A stretch of DNA of 29,715 nt, from the NCBI GenBank assembly GCA_016874895.1, contig VGSX01000008.1:1-29715 (forward strand), given 5' to 3'. The stretch comes from Deltaproteobacteria bacterium (GTDB lineage: Bacteria; Desulfobacterota; Desulfobaccia; Desulfobaccales; Desulfobaccaceae). Made by a program: the position numbers and the translations under genes. This document shows positions 6,871-14,710 of the stretch, in pieces. The notes beneath the pieces are model-generated. The model did no database searches and was not told where the DNA came from. It saw only the letters and a list, made by a program, of their open reading frames with translations. Position 1 is the first letter of the stretch; the number at the start of each line of letters is the position of its first letter.

Positions 6871-7877
6871 GACAAGCCTTCCTTTCCTTCCAGAAACCCT
6901 TCCCGGGGAGGAAAGTTGTCCAGCTTCATTCCCAGGTTGAGTCCCATTTCGGTCAAAATTTCCTTGATTTCATTAAGAGATTTGCGCCCGAAGTTCTTGG
7001 TTTTCAACATTTCCCCCTCGGTTTTCTGCACCAGTTCGCCGATAAGGCGAATGTTGGCGTTTTTCAGGCAGTTGGCGGAACGTACCGAGAGTTCCAGTTC
7101 ATTAACCGGGCGAAAAAGGTTTTCGTTGAGTTGGCTCGTTTCGGTAATGGGCTTTTCTGGCGCATCCTCTTTGGGTTCTTCAAAGTTGATGAAGATGGAT
7201 AATTGTTCTTTCAGAATCTTAGCCGCCAGAGCTACTGCATCTTCCGGGGTGACGCTGCCGTCCGTCCAGACTTCCAAGGTCAATTTATCATAATCCGTCT
7301 GCTGCCCGACGCGAGCCTGGGTGACGGTATGATTGACCTTGCGGATAGGAGAGAAAATGGCATCGATGGGTATGACGCCGATGGGGCGTCCCTCTTCCTT
7401 ATTCCCCTCCGCCGGCAGATATCCCTTGCCGGTCTTAACAATGGCCTCGAGGCTCAGCTCACCGTCCCGGGCCAGCGAGGCTATGTGAGCGTTGGGGTTT
7501 AAAATTTCGATGGTGCCGTCCGTCCGAAAAGCTCCGGCAGTAACTTCCCCTTCTCCCTTGGCCTCTAAGGTGATAATTTTTTCTTCCGGGGAGTGCACTT
7601 TGAAGCGAACCGCCTTCAGGTTCAAGATTATCTCGGTGGCATCCTCGATAATCCCCTGCATAGGGGAAAATTCGTGGTTGATGCCCTTAATTCTAACGGA
7701 GGCGATGGCGGCGCCGCGCAGTGAGGAGAGCAGGACCCGACGCAAGGCATTGCCCAACGTGGTGCCGTACCCCCGCTCCAAAGGCTCACAGGTAAATTTC
7801 CCATAAAAACGATTATGAGTTTCGGGATCGATTTCTAATTTTTTCGGTCTAATCAATTCTGTCCAGTTCTTGTGCAT
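6867..7877 (-). CDS. rpoA: DNA-directed RNA polymerase alpha subunit
   Basis: 336 residues with ATG at 7877 (MHKNWTELIRPK). A frame open upstream to 7895 is not used, because AGGAG lies about 5 nt before ATG 7877 and the length is then standard. The N-terminal dimerisation domain (about 1-235) includes the conserved LERGYGTTLGNALRRVLLSS. The C-terminal domain (about 250-320) has the VRSANCLKNANI and FGRKSLNEIKEIL helices that contact UP elements and activators. It sits between rpsD (124-bp gap) and rplQ (overlap) as in the canonical alpha operon. Confidence 0.98.
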   Translation of the reverse strand: MHKNWTELIRPKKLEIDPETHNRFYGKFTCEPLERGYGTTLGNALRRVLLSSLRGAAIASVRIKGINHEFSPMQGIIEDATEIILNLKAVRFKVHSPEEKIITLEAKGEGEVTAGAFRTDGTIEILNPNAHIASLARDGELSLEAIVKTGKGYLPAEGNKEEGRPIGVIPIDAIFSPIRKVNHTVTQARVGQQTDYDKLTLEVWTDGSVTPEDAVALAAKILKEQLSIFINFEEPKEDAPEKPITETSQLNENLFRPVNELELSVRSANCLKNANIRLIGELVQKTEGEMLKTKNFGRKSLNEIKEILTEMGLNLGMKLDNFPPREGFLEGKEGLS

Positions 7878-8001
7878 GGGCTCTCCTGGGCACAAAAACC
7901 ATGTCCTGGTTTTTCGCCTCCCCTTGCCAGAATTAATAAATTAACACAATGTGTCAGAATAGGAGGGCTCTCCTCGCGGCGAGGTTCGAAACCGAAACAA
8001 T

Positions 8002-8628
8002 TTATTTTGAATACAACTCGACGATGAGATGTTCCTGAATCGGCATGGTAACATCCTCCCGGGTGGGCAACAATCGGATGCTGCCTCGGAAGTTCTCCTT
8101 ATCCACTTCTATCCATTGGGGGATGCCGCGCCGCTCCACTGCGCCCAAGGCTTCCGCCACCTGTGGGATCTGCCGGCTCTTTTCCTTCACCTCCACGGTA
8201 TCGCCTACATTCACCAGGAAAGAGGGAATGTTGACTTTTTTGCCGTTAATCAAAAAGTGGTTGTGGCGCACCAGTTGCCGGGCCTGGGCCCGGGACATGG
8301 CGAAACCCAGCCGATAAACGACATTATCCAGGCGCCGCTCCAGCAGGCTCAATAAGTTGGTGCCGGTGATGCCCTTCTGCCGGTCGGCCGCGTCAAAATA
8401 GCTGCGGAACTGTTTTTCCAGCAGCCCGTACATGCGCTTGACTTTCTGCTTTTCCCGCAACTGGATACCAAAGTCCGAAAACTTGGCCCGCCCCTGGCCG
8501 TGTTGGCCGGGCGGGTAGCTGTGGCGTTCAAAGGCGCACTTATCCGTGTAACAACGATCCCCTTTGAGAAATAATTTCATCCTTTCCCGCCGGCAGAGCC
8601 GACAGACTGACTCACGATATCTGGCCAA
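8002..8628 (-). CDS. rpsD: 30S ribosomal protein S4, zinc-binding type
   Basis: 208 residues. A primary 16S rRNA binder, and in many bacteria the autogenous repressor of the alpha operon. Cys9, Cys12, Cys26 and Cys31 form the zinc knuckle of the C+ type. The S4 RNA-binding domain (LERRLDNVVYRLGFAMSRAQARQLVRHNHF) follows at about 90-120. The start must be TTG at 8628, since an in-frame TAA lies directly upstream; GAGGTG precedes it. This is a rare codon for such an abundant protein. Confidence 0.97.
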   Translation of the reverse strand: MARYRESVCRLCRRERMKLFLKGDRCYTDKCAFERHSYPPGQHGQGRAKFSDFGIQLREKQKVKRMYGLLEKQFRSYFDAADRQKGITGTNLLSLLERRLDNVVYRLGFAMSRAQARQLVRHNHFLINGKKVNIPSFLVNVGDTVEVKEKSRQIPQVAEALGAVERRGIPQWIEVDKENFRGSIRLLPTREDVTMPIQEHLIVELYSK

Positions 8629-8713
8629 TTATCACCTCATCACAAATAATTTTACAGTATGCCCGGTTCGCTCATTGCGACCTGCTTCACGGGGAAGCGG
8701 GTAATGATTCCGA

Positions 8714-9109
8714 TTAGACCCGACGCCGTTTGGGCGGCCGGCAGCCATTGTGGGGAATGGGGGTCACGTCCCTGATCAGGTTGATGGTGAAACCGGCCAC
8801 CTGGAGGGCGCGGATGGCTGCTTCCCGTCCCGCTCCGGGGCCCTTGACATAGACGTCGATGGTGCGCATGCCGTGTTCAATGGCCTTCTTGGCGGCATCC
8901 TCGGCGGCAAGTTGGGCCGCAAAAGGGGTGCTTTTGCGGGAACCCTTGAAACCCTGGACCCCGGAGGAAGACCAGGACACCACGTTACCCGCCGGGTCCG
9001 TAATGGTGACAATGGTATTATTAAAGGTGGACTGGATATGAGCAACGCCCGTGGGGATATTCTTTTTCTCTTTTTTCTTCTTGGCGCCCCGGCGAGATAC
9101 TTTAGCCAT
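8714..9109 (-). CDS. rpsK: 30S ribosomal protein S11
   Basis: 131 residues. A platform protein of the small subunit close to the mRNA exit. The core HIQSTFNNTIVTITDPAGN and the C-terminus DVTPIPHNGCRPPKRRRV are diagnostic. The N-terminus is rich in lysine (RRGAKKKKEKKN). ATG 9109 follows AAGGAG. The gap to rpsM is 9 bp and to rpsD 85 bp, as expected for the alpha operon. Confidence 0.97.
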   Translation of the reverse strand: MAKVSRRGAKKKKEKKNIPTGVAHIQSTFNNTIVTITDPAGNVVSWSSSGVQGFKGSRKSTPFAAQLAAEDAAKKAIEHGMRTIDVYVKGPGAGREAAIRALQVAGFTINLIRDVTPIPHNGCRPPKRRRV

Positions 9110-9118
9110 GATGTCTCC

Positions 9119-9493
9119 TTAGGATTTTTTCCGTTTGCCCACCACGGAGCGGCGGGGACCCTTGCGCGTCCGGGCATTGGTGTGGGTGCGCTGCCCCCGC
9201 ACCGGCAGAGATTTGCGGTGCCGCAAGCCCCGGTAACAGCCTATGTCCATGAGTCTCTTGATGTTCATGGAGATTTCCCGGCGGAGATCGCCCTCCACCT
9301 TGAAGTGGCTGTCGATCACAGTGCGGATGCGGGTCAGTTCCGCATCGGTGAGATTGTCCGATTTGGTATCGCCCCCCACTTCCGCTTCCTGGAGAATCTT
9401 AGCCGCCGTGGTGCGACCGATACCATAAATATAGGTCAAGGCGATATCCATTCTCTTATTTCGAGGCAAATCCACGCCTGCTATTCTGGCCAA
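9119..9493 (-). CDS. rpsM: 30S ribosomal protein S13
   Basis: 124 residues. A head protein that bridges the subunits and contacts the P-site tRNA through its basic tail. MARIAGVDLPRNKR, ALTYIYGIGR and the C-terminal RGQRTHTNARTRKGPR are diagnostic. The conserved N-terminus begins at a TTG codon (9491-9493) with GGGGGA upstream, so TTG is taken as the start. It follows rpmJ by 14 bp. Confidence 0.97.
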   Translation of the reverse strand: MARIAGVDLPRNKRMDIALTYIYGIGRTTAAKILQEAEVGGDTKSDNLTDAELTRIRTVIDSHFKVEGDLRREISMNIKRLMDIGCYRGLRHRKSLPVRGQRTHTNARTRKGPRRSVVGKRKKS

Positions 9494-9507
9494 GTTCTTT
9501 CCCCCTT

Positions 9508-9621
9508 TTATCCTTGCCGCTGCTTATGCTTAGGGTTTTCGCAGATTACCCGGACAACCCCGCGGCGCCGGATAATCTTGCATTTGCTGCAGATTCGTTT
9601 GACTGAGGCTTTTACTTTCAT
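9508..9621 (-). CDS. rpmJ: 50S ribosomal protein L36, zinc-binding type
   Basis: 37 residues (MKVKASVKRICSKCKIIRRR, then GVVRVICENPKHKQRQG). L36 is a tiny zinc-ribbon protein of the large subunit. Cys11, Cys14, Cys27 and His32 are the zinc ligands of the C+ form, as opposed to the zinc-free paralogue made under zinc limitation. It lies in the usual infA-rpmJ-rpsM order with gaps of 35 and 14 bp. Confidence 0.96.
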   Translation of the reverse strand: MKVKASVKRICSKCKIIRRRGVVRVICENPKHKQRQG

Positions 9622-9656
9622 CGTTCAATCCTGTTGACGCAATCATGCCTGCGGCC

Positions 9657-9875
9657 TTATTTGGCCCGATAAATGATGCGTCCTCGATTTAAATCATAAG
9701 GAGAAAGCTCCACGGTGACCCTGTCGCCAGGCAAGATCTTGATATAATGCATCCGCATTTTACCGGAAATATGAGCTAGGACTCGATGGCCGTTTTCTAA
9801 TTCCACCCGGAACATGGCATTGGGCAACGGTTCAATAACGATGCCTTCTACTTCGATAGCTTCTTCTTTGGCCAT
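9657..9875 (-). CDS. infA: Translation initiation factor IF-1
   Basis: 72 residues from ATG 9875 (MAKEEAIEVEG), the normal family length; GGGAG precedes it. A 25-residue upstream extension of the frame looks like untranslated leader and is dropped. It is a single OB-fold (S1-like) protein with the conserved FRVELENGHRVLAHISGKMR, IKILPGDRVTVELSPYD and the C-terminus GRIIYR. IF-1 blocks the A site during initiation. It is preceded by a 249-bp spacer with a promoter candidate and a palindromic repeat. Confidence 0.97.
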   Translation of the reverse strand: MAKEEAIEVEGIVIEPLPNAMFRVELENGHRVLAHISGKMRMHYIKILPGDRVTVELSPYDLNRGRIIYRAK

Positions 9876-9942
9876 GAGATATTGCTCCCAACGGAAAAAG
9901 GTGAAAAACCGGAGCCTCCTGCAAAAATTACATGTCCAACCG

Positions 9943-10017
9943 CCTGTCATTCTGAGCGAAGCGAAGGATAAAGGTTTCCTTGGTGGTAAGCTCCTTCACG
10001 TCGTTCAGGATGACAGG
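9943..10017. repeat. MITE-like palindromic repeat (GTCATTCTGAGCGAAGCGAAGG type)
   Basis: The 75-bp element has near-perfect 13-bp terminal inverted repeats: CCTGTCATTCTGA (9943-9955) and TCAGGATGACAGG (10005-10017), with one mismatch. Its left end continues GCGAAGCGAAGGAT, a wording I recognise as a very widespread short repeat in many bacterial genomes. It has no coding capacity. It lies in the spacer between map and infA, inside an essential operon. Confidence 0.7.
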
Positions 10018-10115
10018 AAAAACTTTTTGTGTCAAAGGCTCAATTGAATTATCTTCATAACCGCATTTTCACTGAGCGGCAGCGCTAAACCGATTCTCCA
10101 CCAATGCCACATTAT

Positions 10116-10145
10116 ATTATAACCTTACAAGTTACTTAAAATCAA
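10116..10145 (-). promoter_or_regulatory. Candidate internal promoter for infA-rpmJ-rpsM-rpsK-rpsD-rpoA-rplQ
   Basis: On the minus strand, TTGATT (10140-10145) and a perfect TATAAT (10116-10121) are separated by 18 bp, overlapping the end of map. It faces a 249-bp spacer before infA. The separation resembles the split between the spc and alpha transcription units in other bacteria. The -35 is imperfect. Confidence 0.4.
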
Positions 10146-10871
10146 GACGCCTTTTTCCGTCAAGGCCACGGTATGCTCATAATGAGCCGCCAGGCTGCCG
10201 TCCTTGGTAATTGCGGTCCAGCCGTCCGGCATAATTGAAATTTCCCAACTTCCGGCGCTCACCATCGGCTCAATAGCAAAGGTCATGCCGGGCTGGAGCA
10301 CCGGTCCCTGCCCGGGGGGGCCGAAATTTGGGATCTGCGGGTCTTCATGGAGCGAACGGCCGATGCCATGCCCGACAAAATCTCGGATCACGGAAAAACC
10401 ATAGCCTTCCACGGTTTTCTGGATGGCATGGGAGACGTCGCCTAAGCGATTGCCCACGGCAACCTGGGCGATGCCGGCATAGAGGGACTCCTCCGTGGCG
10501 GCCATGAGTTTTTGGGCCGTGGCGCTTACCTCCCCCACGGCTACGGTGATGGCGGCGTCACCGAAATAGCCGTCATAGCGCACGCCAAAATCGATACTGA
10601 CAATATCCCCGGCCTGGAGGGTGCGCTTCGAGGGGATGCCGTGCACTACTTCGTCATTAATTGATATGCACAGAGTGTTCGGGTAGCCCCGATAATTTTT
10701 AAAAGCCGGTTTGACCTTGCGCCGGCGACAGGTCTCCTCTGCCAGAATATCTAATTCCAGAGTTTCAATGCCAGGCCGGATGCGTTCTGTGATCTCCGCC
10801 AGGGTTTCAGCCACGATCTGGTTGGCCACCCGCATTTTGCTGATTTCCAGGGGAGATTTTAAGGCGATCAT
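10125..10871 (-). CDS. map: Methionine aminopeptidase, type I
   Basis: 248 residues. It removes the initiator methionine from nascent proteins and uses two divalent metals. Metal ligands are visible as Asp94 and Asp105 (SIDFGVRYDGYFGDAA), His168 (GHGIGRSLHEDP), Glu201 (MTFAIEPM) and Glu232 (HYEHTVAL). No N-terminal zinc-finger or SH3-like extension is present, so this is the short bacterial class. It lies 52 bp after adk, in the secY-adk-map-infA order. The SD is weak (GGAAA). Confidence 0.97.
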   Translation of the reverse strand: MIALKSPLEISKMRVANQIVAETLAEITERIRPGIETLELDILAEETCRRRKVKPAFKNYRGYPNTLCISINDEVVHGIPSKRTLQAGDIVSIDFGVRYDGYFGDAAITVAVGEVSATAQKLMAATEESLYAGIAQVAVGNRLGDVSHAIQKTVEGYGFSVIRDFVGHGIGRSLHEDPQIPNFGPPGQGPVLQPGMTFAIEPMVSAGSWEISIMPDGWTAITKDGSLAAHYEHTVALTEKGVLILSNL

Positions 10872-10923
10872 AAAAAATGTTTCCGGGGTACCCGGGTCTG
10901 CCTAGGCCCCCGGAGATATGGCG

Positions 10924-11571
10924 TTAGCCCAGGATACCCACGATCTTGTTGAAGATATCGTTAATACCACCCACGCCCTTGATGGTTTTGACCATCCCTT
11001 GTTTGGAGTAGTAATCGATCAGAGGTTTGGTGGCCTGGTTATAGGTGGTCAACCGGGAACGCACGGTGGTTTCGTTATCATCGTCCCGCTGATACAAGTC
11101 GCTGCCGCACTTGTCGCACACCCCCTCTTTTTTGGGAGGGGTGAACTGGATATGGAACATCTGGCCGCAGGCCAGATTCTTACAGGTCCGGCGTCCGGTG
11201 AGGCGGGTTACCAGCTCTTCTTCGTCCACTTCGATGCTCAGGACATGATCAATCTTGGAACCCATCTTTTTCAAGGTGGCGTCCAGAGCCTCCGCCTGGG
11301 GTACGGTGCGGGGGAAGCCGTCCAGGATAAACCCTTTCTGGGCGTCCGCCTGTTTCAGTCTATCTTCAATGATGCCGATGACGACTTCATCGGGCACCAG
11401 TTGTCCTGCATCCATGTATTCTTTGGCTTTCTTGCCCATGGCAGTGCCTTCCTTGACCGCTGCCCGGAGGATATCGCCCGTGGAAATCTGGGGAATCTGG
11501 TACTTCTCGATTAAGAGTTTGGCCTGTGTGCCTTTGCCCGCGCCGGGGCCGCCCAATAAAATCAAATTCAT
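10924..11571 (-). CDS. adk: Adenylate kinase, long form with zinc-binding LID
   Basis: 215 residues. It catalyses ATP + AMP = 2 ADP. The P-loop GGPGAGKGT is at residues 7-15, the AMP-binding DGFPRT at 84-89, and the LID domain spans about 125-165. The LID holds Cys130, Cys135, Cys152 and Cys155, which should form a structural zinc site. The first pair is spaced CxxxxC rather than the usual CxxC, a small oddity. ATG 11571 follows AAAGGAG. A 154-bp spacer with a short repeat separates it from secY. Confidence 0.97.
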   Translation of the reverse strand: MNLILLGGPGAGKGTQAKLLIEKYQIPQISTGDILRAAVKEGTAMGKKAKEYMDAGQLVPDEVVIGIIEDRLKQADAQKGFILDGFPRTVPQAEALDATLKKMGSKIDHVLSIEVDEEELVTRLTGRRTCKNLACGQMFHIQFTPPKKEGVCDKCGSDLYQRDDDNETTVRSRLTTYNQATKPLIDYYSKQGMVKTIKGVGGINDIFNKIVGILG

Positions 11572-11673
11572 GTCTGTCTCCTTTTCCTACAGTATCTAGA
11601 TACCGATGACCGGTTAAATCCCACCCCTGCAGATGAAACAGTGACCAACGAGGCTTGGGCCTCTGAAAAACAT

Positions 11674-11693
11674 AGGCGTTCAGCTATCAACAC
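11674..11693. repeat. Short dispersed repeat (GGCRTTCAGC), adk-secY spacer copy
   Basis: The 20-bp word AGGCGTTCAGCTATCAACAC matches 969-988 at 17 of 20 positions. Its first 12 bases match 4548-4559 exactly. An inverted relative lies at 4284-4303. All copies are intergenic. It is too short to be a transposon by itself. Confidence 0.4.
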
Positions 11694-11725
11694 ACAATGA
11701 GTTAAGTCAGTTAGCCCTGATCGCC

Positions 11726-13039
11726 CTAGCGCCGGATCCGGCCTCCTATCCGTTTTTTCATAAAACCTTCGTAGTGCCGGGTCAGCATATGCGACTCGAT
11801 CTGCCCCACTGTATCCATAGCCACGCCCACGACAATCAACAGGGCCGTGCCGCCGAAATAAAAGGGCACATTAAATTGTTGCACCAAGATCGTGGGCAGG
11901 ACGCAGACCGCGGAAACATATAAAGCTCCCCCCAGGGTGATGCGGGCCAGGATGCGTTCAATATGATCCGAGGTGGACTTGCCGGGCCGTAGACCCGGGA
12001 TATAGCCCCCGTATTTCTTCATGTTTTCCGCTACATCCACCGGATTGAAGGTGACCGCAGTATAGAAATAACAGAAGAAGATAATGAAAAGGACGTAAAG
12101 TATCTCATGCAGCAGGGCTCCGGGATTGAGCAGTTCCGTAGCTTTTCTGACCCAGTCGATGTTGATAAAGGTGGCCACCGTGGCCGGGAACATAAGAATG
12201 GAAGAGGCGAAAATGGGTGGAATGACCCCGGCGCTGTTGACTTTCAAGGGCAAATGGGTGGTCTGGCCGCCGTACATGCGCCGCCCCACCACTCGCCGGG
12301 CGTATTGCACCGGGATGCGCCGCTGGCCCCGTTCCATGAAAACGATGAAGGCAACCACGCCGATCATAAAGACCGCGATCAATATCATGCTGACGAGGGC
12401 GATTTCACCGGTTTTCACCAGTTGTGTGGTATTAATAATGGCCGAGGGCAGTCGGGCCACGATGCCGGCGAAAATAATCAGGGAGATGCCGTTGCCTATG
12501 CCCCGTTCGGTGATTTGTTCCCCCAGCCACATGATAAAGGCGGTGCCGGAGGTGAGCGTCAGCACGGTCATGAGCCGGAAGCCCCAGCCGGGATCTAATA
12601 CCACCGGCGTGCCGCCGGCTTCCAGGCCCATGCTTTCCAGGCCGATACTGATCCCCAGGCCCTGGATAGCGCTTAAAACTACGGTGCCATAGCGGGTGTA
12701 CTGCTTGATTTTCTTCTGCCCGGCCTCACCTTCTTTATAGAGCTTTTCCAGGGCCGGGACGACTATCTTCAGCAACTCCATGATGATGGAGGCGCTGATG
12801 TAGGGCATGATCCCCAGGGCGAAGACGCTGAGGCGTTCCAGGGCGCCCCCGGAAAACATGTCGAAGAGGCCGAAAATGGTCCCGCGATAGCGGGCAAAAA
12901 AGGTCATTAAGGCCTCGGTGTCAATTCCCGGGGTGGGAATATGGCAACCGATGCGATAGACCGCCAGCAGCATCAGGGTAACGAGGATGCGCCGCTTAAG
13001 TTCTGGTATTTTGGCAATATTTTGAAACGCGCCCAGCAC
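11726..13039 (-). CDS. secY: Preprotein translocase subunit SecY
   Basis: 437 residues, an integral membrane protein with ten expected transmembrane segments. It forms the SecYEG channel for export and membrane insertion. Conserved features include the N-terminal IPELKRRILVTLMLLAVYRIG, GIMPYISASI, the GIGNGISLIIFAGI loop and the C-terminal YGGYIPGLRPG region. The start is GTG at 13039, one base after the rplO stop region, with GAGGTG about 7 nt upstream. Its position after rplO is canonical for the spc operon. Confidence 0.97.
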   Translation of the reverse strand: MLGAFQNIAKIPELKRRILVTLMLLAVYRIGCHIPTPGIDTEALMTFFARYRGTIFGLFDMFSGGALERLSVFALGIMPYISASIIMELLKIVVPALEKLYKEGEAGQKKIKQYTRYGTVVLSAIQGLGISIGLESMGLEAGGTPVVLDPGWGFRLMTVLTLTSGTAFIMWLGEQITERGIGNGISLIIFAGIVARLPSAIINTTQLVKTGEIALVSMILIAVFMIGVVAFIVFMERGQRRIPVQYARRVVGRRMYGGQTTHLPLKVNSAGVIPPIFASSILMFPATVATFINIDWVRKATELLNPGALLHEILYVLFIIFFCYFYTAVTFNPVDVAENMKKYGGYIPGLRPGKSTSDHIERILARITLGGALYVSAVCVLPTILVQQFNVPFYFGGTALLIVVGVAMDTVGQIESHMLTRHYEGFMKKRIGGRIRR

Positions 13040-13040
13040 G

Positions 13041-13481
13041 TTAGATCACCTCGACTGTGCCGCCCTGGGCTTCAATGAGCGCCTTGGCCTGGCTGCTGGC
13101 GGCCTGAACCCGCACTGTGAGGGGGGCATTGACCGTACCCTGCCCCAGGAGCTTGATGCTGCCGCCGGATTTTTTTATTATGCCGGCCTTTTTCAGGAGT
13201 TCGGCATCCACGACGGTGTCAGCCGGAAAACGTGCTAAATCCCGGACATTCACGATAATCCAGGATTTCTTGAAGATATTGGTAAAACCACGTTTGGGCA
13301 GGCGCCTGATCAACGGCATCTGGCCGCCTTCAAAGGCGGGGCTGATCTTGGCCCCGGAACGGGAACGTTGTCCCTTATGCCCCCGGCAGGCGGTTTTGCC
13401 ATGCCCCGAACCGGGGCCTCTGCCGACGCGTTTTCTTTTATGTTTTGACCCGGGAGCGGGTTTGAGTTCGTCTAATTTCAT
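13041..13481 (-). CDS. rplO: 50S ribosomal protein L15
   Basis: 146 residues. A late-assembly 23S rRNA binder with a long glycine/arginine-rich N-terminal extension (GRGPGSGHGKTACRGHKGQR) and a globular C-terminal half. ATG 13481 lies 2 bp after the rpmD stop, and the stop nearly abuts secY. This tight packing indicates translational coupling through rpmD-rplO-secY. Confidence 0.97.
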   Translation of the reverse strand: MKLDELKPAPGSKHKRKRVGRGPGSGHGKTACRGHKGQRSRSGAKISPAFEGGQMPLIRRLPKRGFTNIFKKSWIIVNVRDLARFPADTVVDAELLKKAGIIKKSGGSIKLLGQGTVNAPLTVRVQAASSQAKALIEAQGGTVEVI

Positions 13482-13483
13482 GT

Positions 13484-13687
13484 TTATTCACCCGTTGCGG
13501 CGCTGCCAGGGCGCACTTCCACCAGATGGGATACCTGGCGCACCATGCCCCGGACGGCCGGGGTGTCCTTGAGGCGGACGGTTTTATGAAGTTTCCGTAA
13601 ACCCAGGGTGGCCAGGGTGACCCGGTGCCGCTGGGGTCGGCCGATGGGGCTGCGCTTGAGCGTAATTTCCAAAAACTTTTCTACCAT
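13484..13687 (-). CDS. rpmD: 50S ribosomal protein L30
   Basis: 67 residues from ATG 13687 (MVEKFLEITLKRSPIGRP). The frame is open further upstream, but that stretch overlaps rpsE and has no family similarity. RHRVTLATLGLRKLHKTVRLKDTPAVRGMV (residues about 20-49) is the L30 core. It is a few residues longer than the common bacterial length because of a short C-terminal tail. The SD is weak. It sits between rpsE and rplO. Confidence 0.95.
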   Translation of the reverse strand: MVEKFLEITLKRSPIGRPQRHRVTLATLGLRKLHKTVRLKDTPAVRGMVRQVSHLVEVRPGSAATGE

Positions 13688-13710
13688 GAGCTTCTCTCTT
13701 CTTGGGCTGC

Positions 13711-14232
13711 TTAAGCTCTGATTTCCTCGAGAGCGCGGTTGCGTTTCTGCGCAATATCTTCCGGACTGGCCAACTGCTTTAAGGCCTCGAAGGTTGCCTT
13801 GACGGCGTTGTGGGGGTTGTTGGAACCCAGACATTTCGTCAAGATATTCTGGATGCCGGCCACTTCCACCACGGCCCGCACCGGTCCGCCGGCGATAACC
13901 CCCGTACCTTCGGAAGCCGGTTTCAGGAGCACCTTGCCCGAGCCGAACCTTCCTAAGACCGTGTAAGGAATGGTATAATTAATCAGAGGAATTCTGATCA
14001 GATTCTTCTTGGCGCGTTCCATGGCCTTGCGAATCGCTTCGGGAACCTCATTGGCTTTTCCCAACCCGGCCCCCACCTGTCCCTGGCCGTCGCCCACCAC
14101 TACCAAGGCATTGAAGCTGAACCGCCGACCACCCTTGACCACCTTGGCCACCCGGCTGATATGGACCACTTTGTCCAGAAACTGGGCTTCAGACTCGCTC
14201 TCGAACAATGTCACCTCCGCATTTACTGCCAT
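13711..14232 (-). CDS. rpsE: 30S ribosomal protein S5
   Basis: 173 residues. A fidelity protein near the decoding centre. Recognised by the S5 RNA-binding N-terminal domain (VVKGGRRFSFNALVVVGDGQGQVGAG) and the C-terminal VAGIQNILTKCLGSNNPHN region. ATG 14232 is chosen over the adjacent TTG codon. Its upstream sequence (TTTCTTTCC) has no Shine-Dalgarno match, unlike its neighbours, so translation may depend on coupling with rplR. Confidence 0.96.
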   Translation of the reverse strand: MAVNAEVTLFESESEAQFLDKVVHISRVAKVVKGGRRFSFNALVVVGDGQGQVGAGLGKANEVPEAIRKAMERAKKNLIRIPLINYTIPYTVLGRFGSGKVLLKPASEGTGVIAGGPVRAVVEVAGIQNILTKCLGSNNPHNAVKATFEALKQLASPEDIAQKRNRALEEIRA

Positions 14233-14261
14233 CAAGGAAAGAAATGAGTAATATATTCCCT

Positions 14262-14630
14262 TTAAAATTCCAGCCCGTGTTCCCGGCAGCTTTCCGCTAA
14301 TTCCTTCACCCGGCCGTGATACAGGAAGCCTCCCCGGTCAAAGGCGACCCGGGAGATTCCCATGGCCTTGGCTTTTTCGGCCAGCAGCTTGCCCACGAGA
14401 CGGGCTGCTTCCTTTTTCTTTAAAGAACCGACTTCCGCCTTGAGCGGCTTGCTCAAAGTAGAGGCCGCAGTCAAGGTCTGCCCCTTCAGATCGTCGATAA
14501 TTTGGGCATAGATATGTCTGGAGCTTTTAAAAACGGATAACCGGGGCCGTTCCGCCATCCCCAAGATATTTTTCCGGACCCGCTTTTTCCTTTTTAATCT
14601 GGCCACTACTTTAGGATTTGTCTGTCCCAT
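14262..14630 (-). CDS. rplR: 50S ribosomal protein L18
   Basis: 122 residues. Binds 5S rRNA with L5 and L25 in the central protuberance. It has a basic N-terminus (ARLKRKKRVRKN), RPRLSVFKSSRHIYAQIIDD, and FDRGGFLYHGRVKELAESCREHGLEF at the C-terminus. ATG 14630. The 80-bp gap from rplF is larger than most in this operon. Confidence 0.97.
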   Translation of the reverse strand: MGQTNPKVVARLKRKKRVRKNILGMAERPRLSVFKSSRHIYAQIIDDLKGQTLTAASTLSKPLKAEVGSLKKKEAARLVGKLLAEKAKAMGISRVAFDRGGFLYHGRVKELAESCREHGLEF

Positions 14631-14710
14631 GATGCACTACCTTATGTTCCAAATTTTCTTTCCGGTCCGCGGCGGCGGTTCAACCATGGCTTCAAAGATT
14701 CCCCGGTTTT

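Noticed and set aside
7896..8001. Promoter before rpoA (CTGACA with AT-rich downstream)
   Set aside because: No -10 hexamer at proper spacing; only AATTCT or TAATTC are available. Expression from upstream is enough.
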